From Callaeas wilsoni (Eukaryota; Chordata; Aves; Passeriformes; Callaeidae), in NCBI GenBank assembly GCA_013398955.1, contig VWPU01008489.1, positions 1 through 64,000 of the forward strand: DNA of 64,000 nt. Direction: 5' to 3'. The notes under the pieces are model-generated. The model was not told where the DNA came from and searched no databases. It saw nothing but the letters and a program-made list of their open reading frames with translations. A program made the translations under genes and the position numbers. Of this stretch, positions 24,381-37,965 are shown piece after piece. Every line of letters begins with the position of its first letter. The first letter of the stretch is position 1.

Positions 24381-27300
24381 TCAGCTGCATGATACATCTT
24401 GATGACCAAGAATCAATTTATTGATGTAATACCCAAAAAGGGCCTTCTGTAGAAATTTGGAGACCAACCTTGGTACATGCTTCAGGATCCATAGAGAGAT
24501 TCATTAAGAACAAGAGGATATGTTTAAATCAAGAGCATATATAGGGTAATGGGCACAGGAAAAGAAATAAAAAATACAAGTTTAACTTATATGTGGATAG
24601 AATGTATTTAAAAGAAAGATTAGAGCTTCCAGTTGTTTTTCAGAGGTGGCAGCGAGCTGGCTTTTTGCAAGAGCAATCTCTCAGTTCTTACAGTGATTTA
24701 TTGTGATTTCACCTGCTTAAAAGTTAACAGTATTAAATTGCTACTTCTGTAATGTTCTGCTCTATAATTGGTTAAATCTGCCATTTGTTTCAGTACTACT
24801 CTAAATATTTCTGGGCTTTATTTTTTTACAGTTATTCTGCAGTATGCAGAACTACATAAAATACATTTGAAGATGCATTCTTCTCACTCTTCTGTTTTTC
24901 CTTTGTAGAATTATCTTCCTTCTTAGCCCAATGTAGATATTATCTGCAGTTAATTCTCCCCCAAAGTTTAATATGTATTTCTTTTATTGCAAGTACAAAA
25001 TCTACTTTTGAAATACAAATAACCAACTCCCCATGCCAAAAATATACCACTTCCTTTGACTTCTACTTTTGTTTAGTCTGTTTTTCTTCAAAATTATTTT
25101 TCTTCACAGATTCTGTAGGTAAGCTTTAATTTGCATTATGTAAAAGCTGTTTGTAATAACTCCAATTGCCTTAGCATGTGGATATATTATACACTTCAAG
25201 CAGAAAATGTTTTTGTCTTCCTCCAGACTACTACAGAAGTTAATAATGCATCCTCATTTTCTGCTTTTAAATAATGGCTTAATAAGGTTGGATAAAAGAC
25301 TCGATGAAACAGATGGTCTTGGATGAGATCCTAAGTGTGTCAAATCTGATCTCTGTTTGACTATAAGAAGGAGTACAATGTACAGTCATAAGGAATTCAC
25401 TGAGTGGACTTAGCTGGAGGAACAGAGGTTGTGGATATTTAATATCAATAAGAACAAAAGTACTTGTATACAACAAGGGGATTTTTTTAAACTATGGTCA
25501 TTTTCTACACGATTAGACAGGAAGAGTAAAGGACTTAAGGGAGAGTTGATGACAGTTGGTAAGGGCTAAAAGGGGAACTGGGAGTATACTTGTGCATATA
25601 AGTAAACAAAAACGACACCAAAGTTTTATCCATAGGGAAGAACTTTCATACACATAAATACAAATGACTCTTGAATGCAGAAACAAAAACAAGAGCAATT
25701 CCTGATTAAGAGGAACAATGTGCACGATATGAAAGAATATTTTAGGGGAGAAAAATTGAAGAAAAAAGAGAGATATCCCTTCCACTAAATATTTGTTTAC
25801 AGTTAGGGAATGACCTCCTCTAAGTCCAGTTCAATGAAATTCTGAGCAATACAAAACATTTTTTGAATGTTCCAAACACTCTCCAAGGCTGTTACTACAG
25901 AATACACACTCTGGCTTCTCATGCAAGATTTACAGTTCCATAGCATAAAAATTACTGAGAGGTAGGTGTGTAATGTAGCAATGGGTGTATTTATTTGTCA
26001 TTCAATTTTTACTGTTAGAGACTTGTAATATACTATACCTAAGCTATATTTTGTAGTGTTCCTACAATTAACTTTTGTTGAATATGACATATCAGATTTA
26101 TTTTCTTGTTTTATACCAAACATGGCAGAACCACAACTACCACGAAATGGAAACAAACTTTGTTGAAATTGATTTTGTAAGTAAAACAAGATCTTTTAAA
26201 TGCAGGTATTATTGCAGGACTAAGCCAACTGCAAGTGTTAGGGAAAAATTAGTAGAGTGCTTCAAGAGAAAGGTAATGGCTGTAGCCCGCAAAATATTTT
26301 CTGCTAGTACCATTCTAAGGGAAATTAGTGTTATCCTTCATTCGTCTTATTTGTGAGACATGCTGATTTTAAAGGAATTGCACAGGAACCCAACTTTCCA
26401 AAAGACATTTGGTGTGAGGTGTCTTTAAAACAGCTGATATTTCACCTCTTGCCTATGAAGGAAAGAGCTGAAGTGAACTTGCAAGCAATGAGATCCAGTC
26501 TAAGAGCTATCCACTGTTTTCAATTTATGAAGTTTTTCTGTATTCAATGACTAACCAGTATATTTCTTGCTGCTTTGACAACAAAGAAATAATTTGTCTC
26601 TTCCTTTCGAAAAGTGCTGTCTCTTTTTCCTCCCTGTTCAACAAATCTTCAAGAGGTAGTTAAAGCATCAACACCTGTTAGAGAAAATGGAAAGAATACA
26701 TCACTGGAAATCTTGAAAACGTTTCAGCAGCATGTTTACTTCAGAATAAATTAAGACCTCTGAACTGTTCTTCAGATGAAAAGAGGTTCATATACGTCTT
26801 TAATTAGATCATGTTATTGGAACACAATACTGTGATAAAGAAGATTTAATAAAGCATTTTGTCTTTTTATTACTTTCGTTTCATGCAACATATCTCCTTA
26901 TCCAAGCAAGATGTTTGACTTCAAAGGAAGTGCTATCCACCCTCCCTTTGCTCAATAAATAACTCCCCGAGGAGTAAAAACAATATATGTTTGTAGCTTT
27001 GCTGATGTTGCTGAGTGGTGAGAAGATCAATCACTGTCGTTCTTTTCTATAGCTGTTGGTCTAAGATGAATCTCTTCCTTAGAGAAATCTCTGTATAATT
27101 TGGTGTTTGTCATTAACCCTTCACCTTCATGAGAGAGTGCCTTAATAACAAAATGAAATCAAGTGATTTCTATTGCTGGAGAACTTTCATCTGAGCGGGG
27201 GATGACCCTGTGCGGAGAGTCTGTTCAAACTTCATACTAATAAAGGGGCTGAAAGGTAGCTGAAGAAGTGTGTTGGATGTACGGTCAGAAAATGACTACC

Positions 27301-30300
27301 AACTTATTTTTCTTCACTATGAGTATGTTGACTGTGGTATTGACATGACAAAATAACCCTTCTTTTCTAGTTTCAAAGAAACAAAACTGAAGTGTTTTCA
27401 GAAAGAAAGATTAGACTCCAAAGTTGCCAATGTTAGAGTTAATTTGACAAGATATCTCAGCTTGCACTGTGAAGACTAAAAGAAGCCAGAGAAAACAGAA
27501 GGCTGGATGGTGTCTGAAGTGGCTAGTATTTCACCTTTTGCTGCAAGATATTTTCATCTGTCAAAACAGCATTCCTGACAGTGGCTTGTATTTTCACAGC
27601 TTTCCAGAAATTATTCCTTTCTTCTACAGGACCTTTATTTCAGTATTTAAGGACGGTTATTTCAGTATTTATTTCTTTCTTGCAATAGCTATTCCCAAAT
27701 CTTCACTGAGTTTTCCACCATTGTGACTGGAGCTCACTTTGTGCTCTGTTTACTGTGAACATGGAGAATGGTTTATTCTTTTCTTCTTTATGTCTGTCTT
27801 CTACATATTTGATTAGTATGTTTCTCCTTAGCATTCTTTTCTCTATGCCAGTCCACAAGAAAACTAACTTTAAAAAAAAAAATTATTATTACTTTTCTTA
27901 AGAGTCTAATGTGTTTTTCTGGCCCTTTGATTAAGATGTACTTGTATTTTTTGAAATGGTGTAGCTAAAGACTAGACACAATAGGGCAACTAGACCTCTC
28001 CTGCACTGAGCAGAATTGAAGGTTTACCTTACCTTATAGCCTGCATGTTTGTTAATATCTACTAGCTCTTTGCTTTTGTTTAATGGTAATTTGATAATGA
28101 TGGTTTATATTCAGCCTGTGTTCCACAATGACCAGTAAATTTTTCCCTAAAAGGTTATCCCAGTCTGGGATATTGCCTTCTTATTATACAATTGATTACT
28201 CTGAAAAGTGTAGTAACTTTCTATTTTTCCTCCAACCACGTCTTCATTTTACCAAGATAATTTTGAATTCCAGTCTTGCCCTTCCATCTACATTGAGTTC
28301 TTGGTAGCTCGACGTCACCTTCTGTGTATGAAATATGTGCATGAAGTGTATGTGTATTCTTTAATTTATAATTTGGATAATTCATGAAGGATTGACAAGA
28401 ATCAATTCCTGGATGGATCTCTTCAGAATTCCACTTGATCCACATTTATGTTTGCAAAACCAACTGTTCATAACTATTCTGTTGAAACCATTACCCAGTC
28501 ACTGAAATCTAAAAGTCAGAAATGCAGGGAATTGAACTTCCATCTACCACATGATTAATGAAACTTCCAGATAAAGTGGTTTGAAAACATACTCTGTACA
28601 AAGCTCAAAATGAAGAAGATTTTTCATGCTCAGATTTTATTCCTCAGCCCTGCAGTTCCCCAGGACTTGCATGGAACTTGGAAGATATGGCTAATTATTT
28701 GTACATAACATCATTTGTGGAATGAGAAAATATGCAGTAGGTATAAACCTATGGTTCCCATTGGGGATTTTTCAGTTTAATTAGGTACAAGATTGCATCT
28801 GAGAGAGATACATGATGTCAGACAAACAGGAGTGAAAGAAGATTATGAGCTAGTTGTTTTGAGATTGTGATTTTCCATTCTTTCTTTTATGGTTTTCTTT
28901 TAAATGATGTAGGATTTGGCAGGGTTCTTTCTGAGGGAGTGTGTGCTTTGGCAGTGGATTTCAAGGAGGAAACAGGATGGAAGAATGAAAATACCATTTA
29001 CGATTTAACTAGAATTAGAGGAAGAAGGGGTAAATTCCGCTTTTAGTTGTTTGAGGAATTTCAGACCTTTTATTGGTGTGCAACAACCTTTTATTTTAAA
29101 CTCCTGTGTCACTTCATGTTGCTTAAATTAAAACTCCTACTGAATTTTAATTTACCTGTAATCCTCAGAATCTATTCCAATAAGCTAAACCTTTTTTAAG
29201 GCATCCTTTTGTGATACTTTCCCTCGTTTATTCAGCTTGTTTTAATATTGTTTGCTTTTCACTTTGCATTTTAACAAGCTAGCTCTTCAGTTTAAGAGTA
29301 ATTTGTGATCACTCCCAAATGGAAGTTTATTTTATTTTAGTGTTTCTTTCACAACTAATCTGAACTTACATCTGGCTTTAAAGAAATATTTACATAGAAA
29401 TAACACAAAATTGCATGGTGTAAATGTAGTGCCATTCAACTATGTAAATAGCAGCAAAGATGTTTAATTGATTATAAAACTCTGGTAAAATGTAAACACT
29501 GCTTGGTTTTCTTCCCAGTTGCCTTATCCTTGAACTTTATGATACAAATGAAGAGCACTAACTGATATTGGAAGTTACAGTTATAGCTCTCAAAACTATT
29601 CTTCGTATGTAGAAATATATTCTGCAAATTCCTGTTCCCCTGTTTCCACTGTCTTTAGGATATTCAGTCCTCTATTTATAACTAGTCATCACAGTGCAAA
29701 GTCATGCACTACTGTACGTAAAACCAAACAGGTAGAGCGCCCCTACCCAGCCCTTTCAAAGTCGTGTGCTGAAATAACAAAAACTTCAAGATGCAGATGA
29801 TTCTGTGACCATTTTCAAAATAATTTGTTGTTTGCATCTACCAAATTTAAGGAAGGATAAAACTCCAGGATTACACCTGAAGGGAAAGTTGGCCAAACAA
29901 AAGCAGCAAAGTCTGGGTTTCTGTCAGGGAGTGAAGACTCTCACCTTCTGCTGAGGTCACTTTAGGCACCAAAGTCTAAATTTTTGAAAACAGAGGGGCC
30001 AGTACTGTGAGAGATGATTACTACCCTAAATACTGTGATCCAGAGGACTATCTCTGCTTTTAATTGAAGGTTTCACCCATTAGTTTTACCTCGCTGAAAA
30101 GCATATCCACCTCTGTGACCTGGGAGGGTCTTTTGTTGCACAGGACTGGCAATCAGACTTCTTGTTCTGTCTGTCTGCACTCATGTCTCATCACTGCTGT
30201 GATTCATGGCATCGTTTCCACCGCTTCAAAGGAAAGTTTAGAGACATCTGAAGGCAGTGAAGTGTGGAGCTGTCAGGTTAGGCAGCTCCATCATGGACAC

Positions 30301-33300
30301 GGAATAAAAAAAATGAGGGAAGGAGAAGACCAAGGGCAAAGTGTGTCAGTCCATAGTTGTTCTGCTTCCCACTCCTCTTCTTAGGTGGATGCTGCCATCA
30401 CCTTTCCCAGCAGGCTCTACCAATGACACTGGCAGGCATGTCAAGGCGTTCTGTCTGCTTTTGTTATGAATTAAACATGAGGAAGGATCAGAACACAGAA
30501 CAAAACTACAAATGGAAAGCTCACAGGGCAGGACAGGACACCCATCCCTACCAGGCCTTATGGATTTCCAGCCAAACCAGCTTCTGATGAGGCTGATTAG
30601 CCCAAAGGTAGGATCTCAGCAGAATCATTTAGGAGGTATTTACATACTCTCCTATTTATGCTCAGATTGTGTGCCTAAACCTATACACATTCTTACCTCG
30701 CAATCCACTTATTTTTGGCAAGAAATAGAATTTGCTGATTAAAAAGTTTTATCGTAAATATTACTTCACTTCTAAACCTTTCTTATTCTTTAATTCATGG
30801 TCCTGTTATATTCAGCTCTACAGTATTCTATCATCTTCATACCATCATTTTCATTACACATTGCAAAGCTATTTATTAGGCTTTCAGCTGCTACCACAGT
30901 AAATGGCACAACTGAGTGTGGCAGGCACAGAATTACTGCAGGAAAGAAAATACCAGTGTGTAATGTCCTTTGTCCAGTTGATTTGGAGCAGGGGAAAAGA
31001 TACTGGGTAGGGCAGAGCAGCACCATAATTATTAGGAAAGTTTAACAATTGTTGATTTTTTTTCCCTCACAATTATTAGCTTTGATATTTCCATGAATAA
31101 ACATCACACTGTTAATTCTCCTTCAATTAAACCTACATGGAAGCTGTGGCCAGAGAGAGACACAGACCCATTACACAGTCTCCACACTGTCATTTTCCAG
31201 GGCACATTCTAATAAAGCACGTTTCCTGAAAGATGGCTTTTTAAAGTGAAAGTTACTTAATATTCACAACTATTTAGAACCGAATGCAAAATTCTGTCAG
31301 GATAAATTAATTCAGAAAATCATAATCACCTTATCAGATCACATTACTACTGTTTAACAAATAAAACATAGTAGTGCTACCAACTGAAGCCTTTTTTGCT
31401 GTATAAAATATGGGAAATTCATGTCTCCAACCCATAAGAATTGTGTAAGACAAGACTTAAGATTTGGATGGGAATGAGGAGATGAAGCAAAGACAAATAG
31501 ATGTCTTAAGCAAAAAAACAGAATAAATCAGAAAAGAAAGATATGTTAATCTTATCAAATCATAAAGCTTGGTCATAAAAGTAAGGCTGGTGCATAACTA
31601 CACTAGCTTCCAGTTTTGTCTTTTACATGCTACATGTGGAAAACTTACTAAGTAATTTTTAAAGAAAATGAATGATGAATTTTAAGTACTATTAATCAAG
31701 TAATTTTGAGCAATGAATACTGTTTACATCAATCATATCTATTTTGTGGATTAATTTTAAAGAAAAAATTAAATTGACTTTTGTCAAATTATTTTCACCT
31801 ATTACTTACTCATGTCTGGTTGAAATTTATCAACTATGATATTCTTTCAAAGTAGGAGTTACACAATCACTCAGAAGTTATTAAAACTCTAAGATGCTTG
31901 CAGATGTTCTTATTCTGAACATCTATGCCCAATTGTTTCTACCTTTACTTTTCTACAAGGTGTTTCTTTTATGCTTTTTTTTCCTTTCTGACATTTTATA
32001 TAGCTAGACACCAAGAAAAAAATGTGTTCAGGGCAATTAAAATGTTGTTTTTATTAAGATTATTGATTTTAGCCCAGAGAAGCAAGCCCATTCAAAATTA
32101 AGACCGTAACTTGATGTTTGACCACTGCAATTGTACCTTAACAGAACAGAAACTATAAAAAGGAGTGATTTCCCAAGACTTATTAGTCTTTCAGAAAATG
32201 GAATTCAAACAGGGTGAATCAAGGATAAAGTTGCATATTTCCCTTAATTTCTTTCAGCTCTTCTAGCATTTGTCAATCTTTGCATTATTTGAAGAGTAAT
32301 TAAATTTATAGATGATTTTAAACCATGTGTTTAAAAAACAGCATGTCTGTGGTGATGTTATTAGTTTGGGTAAATGCAGATAATTCTGCATGTCAAAGAC
32401 AATTAACACGTATCCTGTGGTCTTAATTACCAGGTTCAAGGAAATTCTGCCCAGAAGAAATTTTAGTAAAACCTCATGGAAATTTAAAGGCCCCTGCCCT
32501 ACAATTAAAAGGGGAAGGTAATGGACCCCCCACTTTTTTTTGGTGATTGACTATAAACCTTGGCTTAAGGGACTGTTCTCAGACGATAGGATTAAAGCAG
32601 TCAAGAATAAAAAGAGTTTGTTTTAGTTGTGAGTGTGTCTACATCCCTCAGTTGCTCTTCTTACAAAAAACCCCAAAACCTTAAAAATAAAAGTAGGTAA
32701 TGCCACACTAAGTCTTACACAGGAAGAACAGGCAGGAGAGGCACCAAATGTAGGTCAGGCACATTTTGACTTGGACTATACGAAAAGTCTTTTCTTTCTG
32801 TGTGTTACACACATAAATAAGTCACTTTAAATACCTTTTCCAGAATAAGCAGTCCATTTCTCATAAGCCCCCGAAAAAATTAAATCATTAACTGACATCA
32901 AAAGAAAACAATCTAGAATACCTCTTCTGTGGCTAATATTTTTTTAGCCCATTGGCAATAATTAATCCTTAAGTGTGCAGAGAAGACGTCTTAACAACTG
33001 AATCTTAACCTTTTAAGTCAAGAGCCAACTGGGCTATTACCAGGCCTTTTTCCTGCTGTTGAGAAACTGTGCTCTAATCCATGGTAGGATGATGTCCGTT
33101 GCAGGAGTTCAGCTCCACTCCTTCACAGGGTTATGCTTTGCTTATTTTGCCTGATGTTAGAAACCTAACCTAGAAAATGCCATGCTGGTGACCCTGGCCA
33201 GCCTGGAAGAGCTGAATATCAGACAGGGCAATGACGATAATTTTCAGCGTGAATTGCTTTATAATGAAGGGAGATGAGATCAGGAGATTTGGAGAAAGCT

Positions 33301-36300
33301 TTAGGTAGTCACACAGAAAGCTGGAGGGATTGGACTTGAGTTTTGGGCTAGGATTTGCCCGAGAAAGCCGTGCAAGAGAAAGAACACAGGGGAAAAATCA
33401 CTGAGAATGTAATGGAATAAGCAAGAAAAAAGACAAAGCTAATGAGAGAATGTAGAGATGGAACATGTCTACTTTTCCTGGAAGTTAGGGAAGGATGTCC
33501 CCTGACTCCCACATCAAACTTGATCCCATGAACTGCTCTGCCCATGATTAGCTCCTATTGCTTTTCCAGCAGCCACCTAGCAGCCTGGTCAACTTCATTG
33601 AGCCTGATGCAGACCCATCCCTTCTCCCGCTGGGATATCTCCGTGCCGTTGTCAGACTGGTCAATGCCAGTGTGCAGGGGTCAGGGGGAACAGCACAGTC
33701 TGATCAGCGTTAGCAAGCCTGAAAGTGCAGGGCGGGACAGGGACATTGGAGAGTGCCTCAGAGCTATTGCTCTCATTCCGATGTCTCTTCTACTGCTGTA
33801 CATATGCTGATGGTTTCTTGAGAGGGAAAAGGCTGGTGCCTGGTCCCTGAGCAGCTGCCACTGATTGCTCTGCCCAGAAGGCCAGGCAGAGGGCAAAGAG
33901 CCACTGTTAGCTAAGGTTAGGGTGCATTCCACTGGGGAACTTTTCTCTGAGAAAAAACTCTGTGATCCACAGTGGAGTTAGTGCTGGCTGGACTCAGGTG
34001 CCTTCAGAATTAGGCTGTGCTCAAAAGTAGGATTTCTCAGTCTCTGACTGAGAGATCTCTCAAATACTCCTGATTTCTGTCCTGAGAACAAAAGACAACC
34101 TTGGTCTTGATATTCATTGAGTCTCATTGTAGATTTTTCTTTTTGCAAGAAAAGAGGAGAAAGTGAGGAAAGCATTATTGCTCAACTGTGGGGGATAAGA
34201 GTGAAGGAAGTTTCAAGAAGCTCAAAGTTTCAAGAATCAGAATTTGTTCCCACATCTTGAAGACAGCAGGGATTTCAGTAAAAAAGAGTGGGATCTGATG
34301 AAGGAGAGGTTTTTAGTCACTTTAAGGAGGGCAGTAGAGAGGACAAGCTAGATCAAAATACTATCAATGTTAATGCCTAGTGCAAGTTTAATGGCCTCTC
34401 AGGAGTAGATTTCTACCTCGTAGATTTTTTCTTTGGACACAGCCCAAAGGTGAGCTCAGCTCCTCATACCATACAAGGATAAAGCCTTTGCTGGATGATT
34501 AATTTTACATTTACACCCTCAGATAAAAAAGAAAAAAAAAAGGAAAACCTTGTGGTTTCAGGAGAATGAATGACAGTCTTTCATGACATTGAAAGTAAAG
34601 CAGTAGCCTTTCCATTATACTTAAATAAGGAAATAAAACGAACAAAAGGAAAGGCAACATCAACCTTCATTGATGAATAGTGCAGGTTAGGTGTTTTTCA
34701 CTTCTGGTTATTTTTTTTTTGTAAGTTAATTGTATGTGTTATGCCTGTGTTCCCAATTTATTGGTGTGAATCTCCCTATTGAAAAATTCATGACTTGTAT
34801 GAGCGCAATAGGTGTTTGTACTTCCCAGTTTGGCGCCATAGCACTGTGTGCACACAGTTGCCTAAGGCTCACTTTACAAATCTAGCCTGCCAGCTGCCAG
34901 CCAGCTTCTATGGGTTTTCTGCAATGTCAGTGGCACTTACTAGTAAAAATTGTCAGGAGGAAAAAAAATGGTGCTATCAACCAGCTATACCATTGCCTGC
35001 AAAACAATGGCAACAATGTCATGAGTAGAGCAGTGGAAATATATTTATGGCTTTTTTCATATAGACCCACTTTTTTCTTCAAGTGAATGCATATTGCTGT
35101 GAAATCTCTGTGTAGAGGTGTTAGAGGAGTGAACTGAAAGCACAGCAAATAGGAAATCTGCTGGGCTGTGTAGACTCTCTTTCAAATGCGCTCTTTTTAA
35201 GAGCTCTGCTTGCACCTACTTTATCATCAGGATTTGTGCTAAGGATGTGTACTCTTTAAAGACTAGTTGCTAGTGAAGGCATAAAGTCACTCTTAAAATC
35301 TATTAGTTTTGTTTGTGCTGAAAGCATATATTTGCCATTCAGGTACAATGCTCCATTTGTATAGCTTTCAGCAAATGTGCTGTCACATAGTTAGCATAAT
35401 GATTAAGGGCACTTTGAGAAGCTTGCCACCTTTGCTTGTAGAGATGGGGTACCTTGACCTATAAAAACCCCAAGTGGTACACTTAATAAATACATCATTT
35501 GCTAGATGAGCCCATCAGTGGTTGTTTTATTTATAATTCATTGTTATTAGAACATTTCTACAATGAATGCTTGAGTTAACTCTTAGATCTCCCTTAACTC
35601 TGTTTTGAAGTACTCATTGGTGAATAAGAGAGAGGACAGCTCAATGAATTGTTCTGTTCCAGTGAGGGGAAAATGGTTGAATGGAGAGTACAATTTTGAA
35701 AATCAAGACCTTAATATGAAAGTCACAGTATTACATAATCTCAGGTGCTTTGAAAACCACTTTCTTCCAACAGAAGTGAATGAGAAATTAAATGCTTGCT
35801 CCACACAAATTAATCTCTCATTTCCCATTTTTAAAACAAACACTGGCATATTAATTTCCAAATAATTATAAATATTCTGGCAATAAACAGAATAGAATCT
35901 TTGAAGCAGTGATTTTTGTGGTAATATTTAGCTATAGAAAAAGGTGAAGTGCAAAAGAAAAAAGGAAGTATCTTTTTCAAGGAGACTGGAAAGGTGGGAT
36001 GCAATAAAGAACTCATGAGCTGGAAATGGTTTACCTTTGAGACTCAATGAGATTAGGTCAATTACCAATTGAATGCTACCTCGTTTTTACTGATTGGAAA
36101 ACACTTCCCCCTTGAACACCCAAAGCAGAAGCTTCTGGGATTCAGGCATGGTCAAAATTTAAAGGCTGATTTTCTTCCAAATTTTTTATCATGTGTCAAG
36201 CTTTCAAATAGAAGGCAACATGCTACACATGTGATGACAACCAAACAATGCATTTTTCACAGAAATAGATGGCTGGTAGTCTCCATGTGTCTAAATATCA

Positions 36301-37931
36301 GTCAGAGCAAAGGCAATCTAAGTAATGGTAGCACTGGTAATGACTGTGGGTGTCTTGTGCGTATCTCAAATCAACAATGACAGAGGCAGTATAAAGTCAA
36401 TTTATGAACCACATTCCTCTTGGGAACTACATTTCATGCCATAATTTCATCTAAACTGTTTATCGGCTACTTTTATTTAACGTATGAAGTGTCAAAAATT
36501 TTCTTTGACATTAGCCTTCTTATTGTCTTTTGATTTATGTATTAAAGGAAAACATAATAAATACAAAGATTGTTTAGTGGATTTGTGCTTGAAAAAATAC
36601 TGGAAACATTTGCTACAGTGGTAAAGTTATTCATACAGTAGTTAAAAATTAAGAAATAATTCATGATTATTTTAAATCTTAAATAGCTTAGGACAGAGAA
36701 GATGTGAGATATAAAATTTTTTACTGTCCAAGACCCTTTTTGCAAACGGAAATGTTTATGTTGTGGAGACATTCATGACCATATCTATGCAAACAAATAG
36801 CCGGGCATGACTTTCAGGGTTGGAAATGCAAAACATTCCTTGGTAGGTGTGCATGAAGGCAAAAATACAAGTACCCAGAAATGCCTGCGCATTTATTTGC
36901 CAAATGCAACTTGACTGGTGGCTATGTGCATTCTCTTATCTGTGAGGTTTTGACTTTAACAGCCTCTTAAATATACTTACAATGTGAAAAAGATTTGGAG
37001 TGAAATTTCTTGAAACCACACAGAAATCTATCAGTACATATCTGAGCTGCACCCATCTCTCATCCCTGGAAAGAGTGGATGGCAGAACAATCAGAGAGGT
37101 GCCCCAGTCTTCTGGCTGGGGATAGACAAGGGGAAAGCTGTCCCCATGTCACCAGATGACTATTGCATGAAAAGTGCAAGTGGTGGCCTTGGATAGCAAA
37201 GTGTGGTGGGACACTGCAGCTACACAAGCGCCGGGGAGGCAGAACGCCGCACCAACACAAAGGCCTTCAGAGAGAGTCTGCCTCCTCCAAACAAAGCATG
37301 TCAAAACAGCACGTGATCCCAACTGCAAGCCAAACTCTTATGGATGATATTTCCCATATAACTGCTTTTGTATTAGGCATTTACTGCATTTGCCCTTGAA
37401 GGCTGGCACATAATGAAGTGTATGAACAGCTTTAGACTTCAGAAATTGAATATATGAAATATCAAATTTGGATCTGGAGGGGGAAACTCTCTCAGTGCTC
37501 CCTCCTTTCACAATGCTGAGCAGGACCTTTTCCTAGATCAGGTGCATTTCTCTGAAGGATGGGGGACACTCACCGTGAAGACATGAAGGGAATGACCTGG
37601 CACAGATCTCCATACGCGGAGACAAAAGAGAGTATCATTTTGGGATGATGGGGTAAATGTGTGGAAGGAGGAGACTGTTGTCAAGTCCATCATCATGTGA
37701 TATGGGCAATTTGGGCAGTGGTTCACTAACAGATTTCCTGGAACTTGGCTGGGGAGCTGCTGCAGTTAGAAAGTCTTGATGTAGGACAATGGATTCATGT
37801 AGTGCAGTAAAGTCAGGCTGAAACAGGAGAGGACAACTTGAGCATTCAGGACCATCTTGTACTACATGTTCAGCTCATCCCTGGAATATTGAAGCACCTG
37901 TTTTCTATGGTTTTTTGGCTAAGAGTTTTCT

Positions 37932-37965
37932 ACCTTGGCATGTTTTTCACCTTGGCATGTTTTTC
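37932..37965. repeat. Perfect 17-bp tandem duplication
   Basis: ACCTTGGCATGTTTTTC occurs twice in a row without a mismatch, which suggests a recent slippage or repair event. Confidence 0.9.
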
